Shown here: positions 21,556 to 35,000 of the stretch, in pieces
Numbering within the stretch: position 1 is the stretch's first letter
How the letters are laid out: every line of letters begins with the position of its first letter
From: Saccoglossus kowalevskii
Lineage: Eukaryota; Hemichordata; Enteropneusta; Harrimaniidae
Length of the DNA: 38,515 bases
Assembly: GCF_000003605.2 (NCBI RefSeq)
Contig: NW_003158224.1
Span: 452,734 to 491,248 of the forward strand
Direction: 5' to 3'
Position numbers and translations under genes: made by a program
Notes under the pieces: model-generated
What the model was told of the DNA's origin: nothing
Seen by the model: only the letters and a program-made list of their open reading frames with translations
Database searches by the model: none

Positions 21556-22042
21556 ATGCCGGACAGTAGCAGTAACATGGAAAACGTGATTGACGGTATT
21601 GTATTGATATCAATGATGATAACTCTATCCGGTTCTCTGAGGTCATTTCTACATTACATTTTACTTTAGTTGAATAGGGGAAGCTACTTTCCGGTTAATC
21701 GAAATTAAAATAGTTGCAATTTAAACTTTAATAGCATTTTTGTTTACAAGTTTACACGTGAATTAAATTCCACCTACTTTACAAAACCATGTTAGATGGT
21801 CTCCATTATAGTTCATTGATTTTTAGTCGAAGAACGGTCACAGACAAATAACCAGACGGCACCGGTTCGGCAGCTGAGTAAAAACACAGCCCGTCATCCG
21901 TACCGCTGTGCCATAACCCTGAACACCCCGCATGCTAAGTAAATGTGAGTAAATATGGCACTGACCTAAAATTAAACATTTATTTCCTCGTTTTTACAGA
22001 AGACCGACGATGCGAGTTTATGGGTATCGCCATCCAACATAA
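21556..22042 (+). CDS. Candidate ciliary micro-gene, three exons, ~64 aa
   Basis: Exons 21556-21595, 21827-21938 and 22000-22042. Phases are compatible: GAC G|TC and GCT AA|A. Donors are GTATTG and GTAAAT; acceptors are TTGATTTTTAG and an excellent TTTCCTCGTTTTTACAG. The protein starts MPDSSSNMENVID, has a polar middle, and ends RHPYRCAITLNTPHAK then RPTMRVYGYRHPT and TAA. A perfect RFX X-box lies 162 bp upstream and AATAAA 138 nt after the stop, so all parts of a small gene are present. If the second donor is not used, the frame stops two codons later (AAG TAA), giving 51 aa. I do not recognise the family; short basic Tyr/His/Pro-rich proteins are common among axonemal microtubule inner proteins, but that role is inference. 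The first donor is weak. Confidence 0.55.
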
Positions 22043-22179
22043 GAACCGTAATCCCAAAACTTCCGTAATCAAGATAACACACCAAGCGCGGACAAACCTC
22101 AAAGCACCACATATGTAAATTAGAGTACAGCGCCACCAACGTGGGCGGTACTTTACCTAACTTGCCACTTGGGGGCGCT

Positions 22180-22185
22180 AATAAA
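22180..22185 (+). terminator. Poly(A) signal AATAAA of the micro-gene
   Basis: Canonical hexamer 138 nt after the TAA at 22040-22042, followed by T/G-rich TGTAACAAGTTTTTGAATG. Confidence 0.55.
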
Positions 22186-22209
22186 ATGTAACAAGTTTTT
22201 GAATGCAAA

Positions 22210-25200
22210 TCTCTAAATTTTCAACCAAATTTGGATATGGTATCAGAATTATTAAGCCAGTAACAGAATTAAGTGACATTTTATTGAAGTATCAGTGTGG
22301 TTAAATCAGATTCATTCTTTGATTAATTTAATAGAAAAACAATAAAAACATTTTAAAAAGTGTTAGGGTTACAAACATATCTGAACTTTAGACAAATTTG
22401 CATAAATAAACATGACTGGGGCTGAATTCAAGTTCAGGGGATAACAATTTGAGATTTGCTACTTGAATCTTTACAGGTTAATGACTGCTGTTCCACAAAC
22501 TGACACGACAAGTGGGGTAATATTTGCCAAAATAAACACATTTTCTTGAACAATTTTTACAAGTCAGATTCATAGGTAGAATAAAATGTACATCACTGTC
22601 AAAATAAAATAAACAACATAACAAATAATGCACCACAGACAACCAAATATCTGGATGTCACTGACACTTTGAAATCAAGTTTTTCCAAAGTGTAAATATA
22701 ATGTTTAGGTCTGAATTGTCAGAGTCAACCATGTTCAGCAAAACAGAACAAAACAAAAAATGGTTTCATTTTTCGAAGAGACACAACTAGACATTTTGAA
22801 CATTTGATATATGTGTATTTCTTTCATTTCTTTCTGTCAAACAAGCTTAAAAATCTGTGATGAGTACATTTTTAAATGATTATCAAAAACTTAAATATTT
22901 GTTTTTGGGTTTTTTTTAAATGAAAAAAAATGCTCCATTAGCTACAGTGAAAGGCATAAGACTGTGATCATTATAAACATATTAAAAATATATTTTTATA
23001 AATCAAAATGAATGTTTGAATTCAAATTGACTTATTGTATTGTGACATCATCGTTGCTTCTGATGAATATTAATGAGATGGTTCAACATTATCCAATCAG
23101 CAAGCGCCTCATTTTGAATATGAGGGCGGTTACAGTTGCTATGTCATGTGAAGGCATGTGTGAGTATTATGAGCGTAGACAATGTTTAGCGCATGAGCCA
23201 ATCACTGTTAAATATTTGAATTTGAGTGAAAGCTGACGATCAGCATTCCCAAATATTTATAAATACGTTTATAAACAAAGCCCGACTTTTTTACAGTATA
23301 CACTATGAAACTTCTACGTGGTAATAGTCTTATGAAACACAGCTGAATAGCACTGAAAATAAAATCAAGGTAAAACAGATTACTGTAGTTTGTAATGTTT
23401 ACAAGAATTGTATGCAATTACAGAAGCTACATGCATAATATTTCGCAAACGAGAATTAAAAAAAAAAAAAAAATTAAATCCCTCCTGAATACAAACATAA
23501 ATGACCTTTCACATCTTCACAGGTTAAAGGTCACAATGACGGAACAACTACTCCCAAAAATGGAACTGGAGCCAGATTTATGTATAAATTTAACAATGTT
23601 TTAAAATTGGAATGTTTTTCATCAAGGTGTCGTACACCACCAAACAAAATTAAAATATTCAACAATATAGAAAATTAGAATATATTAACTTTTGTAAACT
23701 TTATTTAATTAATTTGAAATAAACTGTAAAACATGTCTTTTTCGCGAGCATGTCTTTTTTGCAAATTTATTATCAATGACTTTATTATCAATTCAAAATG
23801 GCCGCCAAACAAAGAAATCAATGATGACAAGAGAGATTTGCTAAATCAACATGTCGCTATTACGTCATTTAACTACAAATCGCTAAAATTGCATGCCGCT
23901 TTTTCAACATGTTTTACTGTAGTTAGTTTTCTAGAACCAATAATATATAAAACAAAGTTCTTAATTTTCAACATTTTATGAGATTTACTAAATGTGAGCA
24001 AAAAAAATGTTTTTTTTTTGTTTTTTTTTCAAATACACAAATTGAGGTCAAAGTGTCAGGAATGTTGTGAGTGTATATTGAACCACAGATTGCACTTGTA
24101 GAGCAAATACATCATGATTTTGTTAAGGTAGAAGCCCATCATGATTTTAAATACCCAGAATTTATTATTTTTTAATAAATTGTACTTCTGGTCAATATAA
24201 GAATATTGACTTAAAAAAAATTGGGGGTCACCAGGTTAATTTCTGAGAAAATCATGTTTGTATTTTAGTGGATAGCAGCCATTTTGGCACTATTATAATG
24301 CTTTTACCAAAGATTCCTATGGAAGAGATATTATGCCATATCTCAAATTGTAGGCTGGTGACATTGTCATGCGATTTATGACCAACTTTCTCAAAAATAA
24401 TGAGTAGGCTTATGGGTACATTAGAATTCAACTCAATTGCGATTAGATCAAATGAAAGCTTACGTACATGGTGAGAGTTTGATGCTAGTAATAATAAACA
24501 TTGCACATAGAGGCATCAAATATAATATTAATCCTTGATTGAATAGTAAATCACATATTTTCATAATTTTGTCCAATAGTTATGAAGTGAAGTTTAAATA
24601 AATAGACCTTGGATGGCGAAGATGAGTTTGCATGTAGTGGATTTGTAAAATATGAAGAGAAAAATGCCCCTAAATGATTGTTATTATTGTTGATCTTGAA
24701 ACAATCCATTTTGAATTATATTTTGGATTTCTGGTTAGTTTCAGATTCAGCTTCATCACTGATGGCTTTGTATTCACTTTTTCTAATCATTTATCTGAAC
24801 TGTGAAATCAACTTTCATTTTTCTATACTTGTGATTTCACATGTCACCAACTTGACGCTTGAGCACTTTCACCCTGGTTTATAAATTCAATGACCTGGAG
24901 GTCATAGTTCAAAGGTCACCACTTATATCAAGACATCGCCATCTTTTTGATATAAGTATTTAAATCTGCGATCTCAACTATCGAACACAACATGCAGTGA
25001 CCGATAAATGCTGCAACATTACCACAAAACACATTTCATGTCAAACATGCAACCATTTTTTTTTCAAATATTATGAAATGCTGAAAAAATAGAAAATGAT
25101 GTTATCTGGCAGTGACACCAAATATATTTATAATTGATATGAATATTTAATTACATGATTAAAATACAAACCTGAATAAATATATTGACATAAAAAAACA

Positions 25201-25490
25201 CTTGTTATAATTTAGTTGTATAGTGATAATATTTTCAAAATATTATTAAATCTTTGAAATCTAACATTTTTTTCACCTGTACTGTGGTGCAACACTTTTC
25301 ATGTTTTTATGAATTTTTTTTATAATTTCTTGTAAATTTTAGTCGAAATTGACATAATTTCCAATTGGCTAGAGGTCTTGATCAATTTAAAAAAAAATTA
25401 TTCATCTTTATTTTGAGAAAGGTGAAAAAGTTGAGATTGCTGCACGATGGTTAACATCCACTGACAACAACAGCTTTGCAGTGGCATGCA
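22210..25490. other. AT-rich intergenic region
   Basis: Base composition becomes strongly AT-rich here and stays so to the right edge. Frames of 60-85 codons are present but none looks protein-like. No RNA gene seen. Confidence 0.6.
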
Positions 25491-25501
25491 TAAACTGAAC
25501 T

Positions 25502-25530
25502 TTTATTAAATATTTGCATAGAGTTTTATT
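25502..25530 (-). terminator. Candidate Myo3 poly(A) signals
   Basis: Two AATAAA hexamers on the minus strand (25530-25525 and 25507-25502), about 400 nt after the stop codon. The second is followed by a GT-rich stretch on the transcript strand. A weaker ATTAAA is at 25648-25643. Confidence 0.45.
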
Positions 25531-25923
25531 TTCTGTACATATTGTAATATTTTCCCCCCTCACAATATTCTGCCAATCCCTGTATATTTGTACTTTGGGA
25601 TGATCCAAGCACAAATGCAGTGTTGTGTGGGTCATACCATTTTTTAATAGGCAGGTACAGGTACTAATGCTGAGGGTGAAGAAATGTGACTTTCTTCAAT
25701 CTTGATATGAACATGATATGTAAATTAACCAAGTTATAACAGTTTTTTCATCAACATGTGGCAGTTATTTTGATACAATGTCATAAAAATTATTCGTAAA
25801 GTTGCAATAAAGATAATAAATAATAAATTCATGACATAAATGATCTAATCATTGCAAACGGCACCACTTGCGAGTTTCATAAACTTTGTAACTGCCAAAA
25901 ACATTATTAGCATTTACTGTATT

Positions 25924-26098
25924 CTATAATGCTGTAATAACACGCCCGGTAAACGCAACATCTGAAGGCACTCTTCTCAACATACCACGCACATTAAACT
26001 GTCCGTAGGAATCCATCTGAAGTTCGGCTCCATTGCCAATGGCGGGCATTATACCCCCAGGTCCATGTGGCGCACTCCCGTGACCAGCAGGTTTCACC
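25924..26098 (-). CDS. Myo3: Myo3 terminal exon
   Basis: 175 nt, acceptor CTATTTGGTAG, stop TAG at 25926-25924. It has a Gly/Pro-rich part (HGSAPHGPGGIMPAIGNG), then YGQFNVRGMLRRVP and the end VAFTGRVITAL. The basic patch is in the position of the class III tail homology II actin-binding motif; that identity is inferred. Confidence 0.75.
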
Positions 26099-29000
26099 CT
26101 ACCAAATAGAAATAAGAACACACTGTTATTAATAAATTGCAAAAAATCCTGACAGCAAAAATTTTGAATTTATTTCTTGGTGGATCAAAAATTAATAAAT
26201 GTGTGAGATAAAAAGATGATATTCTATCTCTCAAAAACCTCACCTGTTGCCTGATATAGCTTCTACAGTTTTGAAAGAGGATTTTTTCTCAACTAACGGT
26301 TGGTGGTTTATCTCTACTTGAACTTCTATTTGATGAGATTCCTGTGAAATGAACTCAATTATTATACATCTGTCACCGTAACGCCATAAGTTACAGCGTG
26401 CCGTAATTTTGCGGTATTTTATGTGGTATTTTCGTCTTACCACATTAGGAAATGGAAATTCGAAATATGGAATGATTAGGCACGTAAGCGTCCTCTAATA
26501 ATAAAAACAAACATGGCTGCCACGAGAGTTTGACCGGATTCAACACAAAGAAGTTCGCTGATTCTGTTCTAAACATTTTGAATTTCGGCATTCCCATGGT
26601 GTATCCTCAGAAGAAAAAGATGTATAATAATAAGTTTATTACGAGAATACCTCAANNNNNNNNNNNNNNNNNNNNNNNNNNNNNNNNNNNNNNNNNNNNN
26701 NNNNNCGCTAATCAAAGTGTAATCAGTGAGGACAAAGCTACGACTCCAACTGGATGTACTTGATTCTGCATCCATAATTAAATTAGCATTATTAGGCGTC
26801 ACCAACAATTTTTTTTGTTTTGAGGCTGATGGATTTTCTAAAACATTCAATAGCCCCCTCTAGTGGTGAACCTTCATAATGATGTAACAAGTCTTTCAAT
26901 ATAATAGAACAACGTATTTAAATTGTCATTTATCAATTATATTAACTGCAACACGAATTCCCAAAAATTTGAATTTACTGCACATAAGTGCAATGCATTA
27001 TGGGTGAGAATGTCTCATTTATATAATTGAAAACTATTACTATACTGGAAACTCACTAAAAACGGGAATTTGTTGTATTGTTTCAACAATATTAAGATTC
27101 ATATCAATAAACATGATTTTTTTATTGTATCTTCATGATGTGAAGAAACAAATTAAATTTAAAAATGAAAATTTTAACATTTTCCCATGACATTTCAGAC
27201 CAATCAAAGACTACAATTTTTTGTCATGAAAAAGATGACATATAATATTTAAATTAGTTTAAACCTTAACAGGACATATGTGTATACTAACCGCTTTATC
27301 AAATGAGTTCCTCTCGAAGGCGTCATGGTAACCAAAACCATTAAGATTCCCATTCCATCCACTGATGGCTGATTCATCAACCGGTTTGTCATAGAGAGAA
27401 AACCTGTTTGGTCTGCAAAAAAGAGAAAATATGATTTCACAAAACTAACACCATCATTTTATATTCATTGACAGAAATGATGTATTTTCAAAACTTGTCA
27501 ACTCAAAAAGAGAGTTGAATTTCGTCACTGCCATGACGACAACAATTTTGTACAAACATTAGTAATTAATTAATTCTTGTGATGCTGATGAACGTCCTCA
27601 TATTTTCTTGATTCAAGGGTTGATTAGTGGAAGAGTTATGTGCATATGTGTAATATATATATAATATTTCATTGTAGCTACATGTATATACTCTGTCACG
27701 TTTGTCACATGATTTCAGACAAATCTATCACTGTATATGCACGTCACCTTATAACTGGAGCCATCTTATTGCCGTAACTATGGCGATTTTTATTGATATT
27801 TGCATGTATGTGGTGTCCACTCTGCGTCTCAGGGTTGCTCAGCTGTCGTAATGGAATTTTACTTGGTGATGATGAATCAAAACCGTTCATCATGCTTGAA
27901 TCGGTACCATTGCTCTGCATACTGTTATAGTACTCGGTGTCGCTGCTTGACGTAAGTTGTTTCAGTTCACTGCCAACAAGAGAAGAGATGACACAAAATA
28001 AACACTAGGATAGTTATTTAAACTTAGATCTTTATGTACAAATGTTGCCGAGCACATGTTATAATTTCATGTAATTTACAAGCACTACACTTCCACTTTT
28101 GTCACCTAATTTTTTTGAAATGAAATATTGTGCCAAAAATTAAATTCTCACATGTACGAACGGTAAGTCTAAAATTTTGTTTCTAAAAAGTAACTGAAAC
28201 TTGACATATGTTAAGTTGTTCGTGTATACAGACATGCATTTGATCAGCATGCATTAGTTGATTTCAACGAGCATTGTGTCGTATATAAAACTACGCAGGA
28301 GAGAAATCAACATGGAATGCACCTCTGATCTAGAGGGCAATTGATATAAAAGTCAAATAAATACCGACACATTATAAGTACGCATGCAATTATAAAACAC
28401 ATTTACACGTACAAAAACAGATTTTTTTGTGTGAGTTAACAATCCAGATGTAAAATTCATAATGATATAGTTGTATACCCACTCAGTGGTTCCTGGAATG
28501 ACTTCCCAGACACAGTGAACATCCTTTAAATCCAACCAATCAGAAGGTGGTGCTCATCACATTTCGGGGTGTTTTTTGTAAAACCGTGCATAATTTGTTT
28601 GACACCAAGCATGCGGATGTGGTAAAAGTACTCCCATATTTTCCCAACCAAAAACATTTATTTCATGTGCAACATTTTCTTATAAATAATTTCTCAAAAA
28701 AAAAAAGTTATTTTGTATCAATACAGTTTGAAACATAAGTTTAAACAAATTACAAAACAATTTTATTTTTAGTAAACTTTGGCAGGAAACAAGTTATAAT
28801 TGTTAAAACTGAATTCATGCAGTATAGTGTGAATGAAGAGTAACCATGTCACATGCAAATATATAATATTCAAAAATAAAATTTGCATGCTACACTTAAA
28901 AGCCAATCAGAAGTAGATATAAATTATGTATGCAAAAAAGTTTGGCAAAATTCCAAAACTCAAACAACCAATCAGAGTGAAGACTCATTAATTATACATG

Positions 29001-32000
29001 CCAGAGCCAATCCCAGAACAAAGATCCCAGTTCAAAAGACAGAAAATAAAATCAGTTATATTTAAATTGGATGAAAATGATACTTTTATAGGCACAACGT
29101 GGTGGAGCTTGAGGAAAAATAACAAACAAAACATTACATGAATGGATGATATGATTATGTGAGGAATGGGATATACAAGCAGGGCTGGTAATAATTAATA
29201 TGCAAATGAGACAATTAATATGCACAAATTGAGCCTTTAAGACATTATGCATACAATATCCACAAACATTGTGGCTATTTTGCATATGGAAGAGTTGTTG
29301 ATTGATTTTGTGAATTTGTTTTATTTTTTGTCTACCAAAAATCAAGCAACACACATGAATGACTATTTTTAAAGTGTCTGAGACATGTCATACACAAGCC
29401 TGTATTTTTAAATGGGCCTTGCCCTAGTTTATGATTTTGTAGCAAATTTAAAACAACAGAATCTAAGCATTCAGCAGAAAAATGATGATTACTTTAAGTT
29501 TGGCCCACCCCACTTGTGGATCTTGAGTTTTTTCACCCACTGAAAAGTTTTTACACTGGAAATATGTTGGTTTTTGATTATCTGCAGAAATAAGAGTTTC
29601 CTTTCAGAACAGGGCAAAAATGCCACATTAGTTTCACAACTACTGGTAATCAGATGAGATAAAAAGAGCAAGGCGATGGTTGTTCTAGTTTTTCTAGGGA
29701 TATGTTTTTTTTAATGGGCTACTTTTAGCTTTAGAACGCATATCAAGATTCGCTGTCTTGGTCTCCAAAGTGCATTACTAACAATATTCAGCAAACAGGG
29801 GTGAACCACATCTCCAACAAGAAGAAGTCATTAAAAGTGTACTGATCCCTTGAAAAAAATGAAATGCCATGCCTGGGTCATGTCAAACATAAACAACATA
29901 CCGGTAATACTTGTGTTTCGAAAATTATACTCATAGTTAATAACATGCATTTAAAAATTCTGATTCGTAATAATACTAATTTACAAATGATTCTATTGAT
30001 TACAAGAGATGTATATTAATATTGGAGTTTTTAAAAATGAAAGAACTTGATTCTGAAATTTCATATTCCACAGTGCCTATGCAGTGGAATGCAAGCTTGT
30101 ATTCACTAGGAAACATCACAAACTTCTTTTGCAGAGCTTCAACCCTGCTTGAGTTTTCAACTGTTTGTGACCTTAGACATTTTTCTGAGTCAAAAACAAT
30201 ATTCCTTAATAATGTCTAATCAGAAACACTCACAAGTATTATTTGGCCATATTGTTAGCTAGGAAAACATCGTCCATTTCTTAAGCACTTCAATCAGAAC
30301 TCATTGTGGGATTTTATGAACACAAATATACGTAAACTACCCGGTAACACAACTCTACCAGTGGCATATTATTCTGTTTATTTGACCATCTTCTTAACAC
30401 TTCGCCAGATTTTATTATTTGATAATTTGACTACCATTTTAGTTAATTCTATTGTCAGAGGCTACACTAATTCTGATTGGGTGAATGTTTTAGACATGCA
30501 TCCAATCATATCTATGTATTTTACCAAGGTTGAACACGCATCCTCTTGGTAGAATCACGCATAGCTTCATGGGAAATTAATGTTTACATCAAATTCACAT
30601 TCAATTGAATATATTTCATTGTATATTTTGCGCCAGAAATACCTATTGTCTACTGGAGTTGATTAACATTTTTGAAAAAAATATTTCAACATCTATATTT
30701 TGAAAGGTGAAAAGAGTTATGTAATTTAATTCATCTGAGGTAAACAAAATTTGTGCAACTGAAATAAACATATGGAAGAGATCGAATCGTTCTATATAAT
30801 AACAAAGTGAACAAGAATGTAGCCAATGTTAATTTGTTTTTGATTCTACAAAGGAAAATATATAAAAATGTTGCACTATAATTTGGGCGGGAAAAATTAA
30901 TGTTCAAATAAACAGCTTGAAAGTAAAAAAAAAATTTCAGAATGATTTGGTATTATCATCATCATATTAATTTTTCTAAAAAAAAAATAAAACAAGCAGC
31001 CTGTCGGCTGAGATAGCTCCGCTGTTAGCAATGCACATTTCAATTAAAGAACTGAAGATATCATTAAAAAATGAACAATATGTATAGTATCAAACTTGCT
31101 GTAGTATCGGACTTGCTGTTTTCAACAAGAAGTGAAAAACATCACTTTTTACCAAAAATGACAAAAATATTCACCAAAATTTGAGAATTAAAGATATCAT
31201 CACAAAATGAACAAATCTGAGAAAGGTCCACATGTAGTATACCTATATTTGTAATATCAAAGCAATTGGAGTTACGGTTTTTAACAAGAAGTCGAAAATA
31301 TCACTTTTTACCAAAAATGACAAAAATATTCACCAAAATTAGAGAATTTAAGATATCATCACGAAATGAACAAATCTGAGAGATCCACATGTAGTACCTA
31401 TATATGTCATATCAAAGCAATTAGGGTTACGGTTTTTAACAAGAAGTCGAAAATATCACTTTTATTCACCAAAAAATAGAGAATTTGAGATTTTGACATG
31501 AAATGAACAAATCTGAGAAAGAACCATCCAAGGTACTTGCATATCAAACTTGAAAACATTCTGACTTGCGGTTTCGAAGAAGAAGTTAAAATTGTGAAGA
31601 CGGACAACGACGGACAATCAGTAATATGAACAGCTCCGCTGTGTCGACTTTGTTTAATGCTCAAAATGTACAGCACATGAGAGACAGTTATAGAAGGAGG
31701 GGTTTGTTGTGATGTCTGTCATAATGCCGTTTTCCTATAGTCTGATTGGTTCTGCAGAGAAGCACACACTGTTCATATTTATAATGGTCAATGACTGCTT
31801 AATTACAGGCCTGAATTGTTAAGCTGTAATCCCAGCATAATCTATCAGGTTTTAATCTAGTATAAAGTCATCACATTCCTGAATCAACTAATATGCAAAT
31901 TTTGATAAACAGTTTCATCAGCAATCAAAAACGCAATTATTTTAATTAATTAGAATATTAATGAGGCCATCTAATATCATTCAGTTTGACCATTTTATGC

Positions 32001-35000
32001 TTTTATATTTTAGTATCAACTGTCCATTGTCATCTGTCACAACACATTGTCGGCTGATGCTTTTTCCCCAATCATTTCAAATATCCATAGAGGGTTACAG
32101 CAGGTATGTAATAATATCATTTAATAAACTGTGTTTTTGATACTTTGAACATTAACTTACCCAGTCATCTTTCCTTTTCTCCGGTACACCTCTGTACCAG
32201 AATTAATTGCACCATAATATGCAGCATCCTGTAGAGAGTACGGCACCTTGACCAATCCAGCTCGTTTCATCTGACGAAGTCGCCGGTCTGATAGCTGTAC
32301 ATCGCCGTTTTGCATGTTAATTTGATGTAATGGCATCTCAGCATCTGGGAGGGCTGGAGTGTTGATTTTGTGCAAAGCGTCATGGAACTCTTCACCATGG
32401 TTCTTGATCTTTGTAAAGGTTAAAGTTCAAAGGTTACAATACAATTTTCAAATAACAGAGACAGGGTAAATCATAATTTAAAGAATCAAAAGGTTTTTTC
32501 CAGGTTTTACGTGCATGGTCTTGGGGACTCCAGTAAAGTGTTGACTGCTACATTATTCCGTGATTTTTACAGATCCACTCATGAAATCCAAAACAGGAGA
32601 TGACAATCTTTTTTTATGAAATTCAGTTTACATGAAAGCTCTTAAATCATGAAATTTCTTATCATAAAAAACCAAATGGTTACTGTATACGAGTAAAACC
32701 AATATTATTTCCAATGAAAACTAAACTTGGTTGTATACTGTAAAATACTTTATTTTAGCTGGAATTAATTTTCACTGAAAAGACTTTCTGGGTGTTTTGT
32801 ATGGAATTTATTTTCACTGATTTTTGATGAGTTGAATGTAAAATATAGGAAGAAAGGTATAATTGCTGGGTTTTATTTCCACTGAATTATTTCTTCATTC
32901 CTTTCGCGAAAATAGCGAAAATTAAATCCAAGCCAAAATAAAGTATTTTACAGTAGTCCTTCATGACATAAGCATACTTGATGTGGAACATTCCATTTTA
33001 AGGTAGGGATGGGTTAAACCACTATGAATATAGGGGGTTCTATACCTGCTGTAAGAAGAAAATCAAGCGTGTTTCTTGCTGCGACCTGTATAGCTGTATT
33101 TGCTGATACAGCGATCGTTTCTTCCACATTCGGAACCAGCGCTGCAGTAGGATGGACGAGTCCCATTTCTTACTATCATGTCGTGCTTTGATTACTTTGT
33201 ACTGCTGTCGACATAAGAAACCCCTCACAGCTACGGGTACGGAGAAAAATAATAATGTCAGATACATGACAGACATAAAATGTGATTATCGGCATCATCA
33301 GTTTTTTTACTACAAATTAAAAAAGTAAGTTTTCAGAATAAATTTTCCTCAAATATACGAACAAGCACTAAAAACCAATCAAAACATATACCCCCCACTA
33401 AAATTGACATAAAAGTTAAAGTTACAATTAAGGTAGAACCCTACTTATAATCTTAGAAAAAGTTGATCACTGACACTGTTTTTTAGTTTATTATGAACAA
33501 TCGTAGCGCTATAATTCCATAGTAACATGAAATAGCATTCAATTGTGTTACAGTGTTATATTTTGGGAAATTTGCCAAATACCATTAAAATATTTTTCAG
33601 AACAGTTCCATAGAACAAAATTTAAAAAAAGCCAAACATCATATGTTGTTAATTTCCAAAATAAATGGCATAACAAAAAATAGAATGTATAATACGTTTA
33701 TGTATAATACGTTTTATTATGTTAACACGAGAATACCGTACGAAATATGGAGAGATTACGCACATATGCATTCCAGGGGTTTGACTGGTCCCAACACAAA
33801 GAAGTTTGCTATTAAAATCTGAAGACAACTTCAATTAGTCATGAATACAATTTATTACTACATAAATAAATTCTAGGTATTGTTATTTATGAGTAGGCTT
33901 CTACCTTAACATAAAAATAAGTGTTTTCAGGTAATGGATTAAATGAATGGATTAAAAAACATTGACGGCTGATAAGACTAGAACTACGATATTCGTCTTA
34001 CAACTAGAAAATGCACAGGTCTGATAAAAACAATAAATATTTTCCGTTTTATATTTTGTCAGAAAAATGATAAATAGCAAAAATATAAAAAAAACAGAAA
34101 AATAACACATTAGTACCATATTCAACAATATGCAAATAGCTGATGCCATATATGGCGTTATGCAAATAGCTGATGCCATATATGGCAATATGCAAATAGA
34201 TTGATGACATATATGGTAATATGCAAATAACTGATATTTGGCATACATGGGGAAAAATGCAGATTGAGGGACTACAAGGTAATATTACCGGTAGTAAGGA
34301 AACTAGAAGTAAACTAAAGTAACACAAAGTATGCCTGTCATATTCTCAACCATAGACTAAAATTTTCAACATGGCTGCTAGGCATTGATGTAGCTTTCAG
34401 ACACTGGGAAAAAAGCAGTGAAGCCCCACTGAAACACGAATGGCTATTTTATTTTACTTTACTGTTCAGTAATATTATGCACTTAAATTGTTAAATATAG
34501 ACAAAGATATTGTTGTGGGCAGAAATGAACATAATTTCAGTGAGAATATCATCACTAACATTATGTTGTTTGTTCCACGATACCTAGATCCCCTGTGGCC
34601 GAGAATATGACAATTGAATGACAGAAACAATGACAGTGTCACTCATAGCATGCTTATTTTTATTACTACATTTTTAACACAAAATATTTTTCACAAGCTT
34701 AGCATGCAGCTCACTACCCCTCTGTTCTGATTTGTCTCTGTTACAAAATCCATCTGCAAGTCTACTGACCTCTATGGTGAGTCCATGAATACTTTTGTTT
34801 TTCAGTGTAACAGAGAGAATCCACAACAAAAGAATATCACCAGACTAATATACAACAACTATTTCTTCAGCAAATTTTAACCTGACTGCACAAGAAGAAG
34901 TTGTTCCTCTTTCACATGCAACGTTTCAAATGATTCCTCCACTTTCCCAATATCCATCTTAAGTGTTCCCTCATCTGGGTTGATGTCCAAAACGGAAGCT

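Noticed and set aside
27249-27440. 63-codon minus frame starting MKSYFLFFADQTG
   Set aside because: Out of phase: the exon here reads PNRFSLYDKPVDE in another frame, which fits both neighbouring exons.
33952-34327. Minus frames with repeated ICILPYMASA-like text
   Set aside because: Translation of the 30-bp octamer/CArG tandem array, not a repeat protein.
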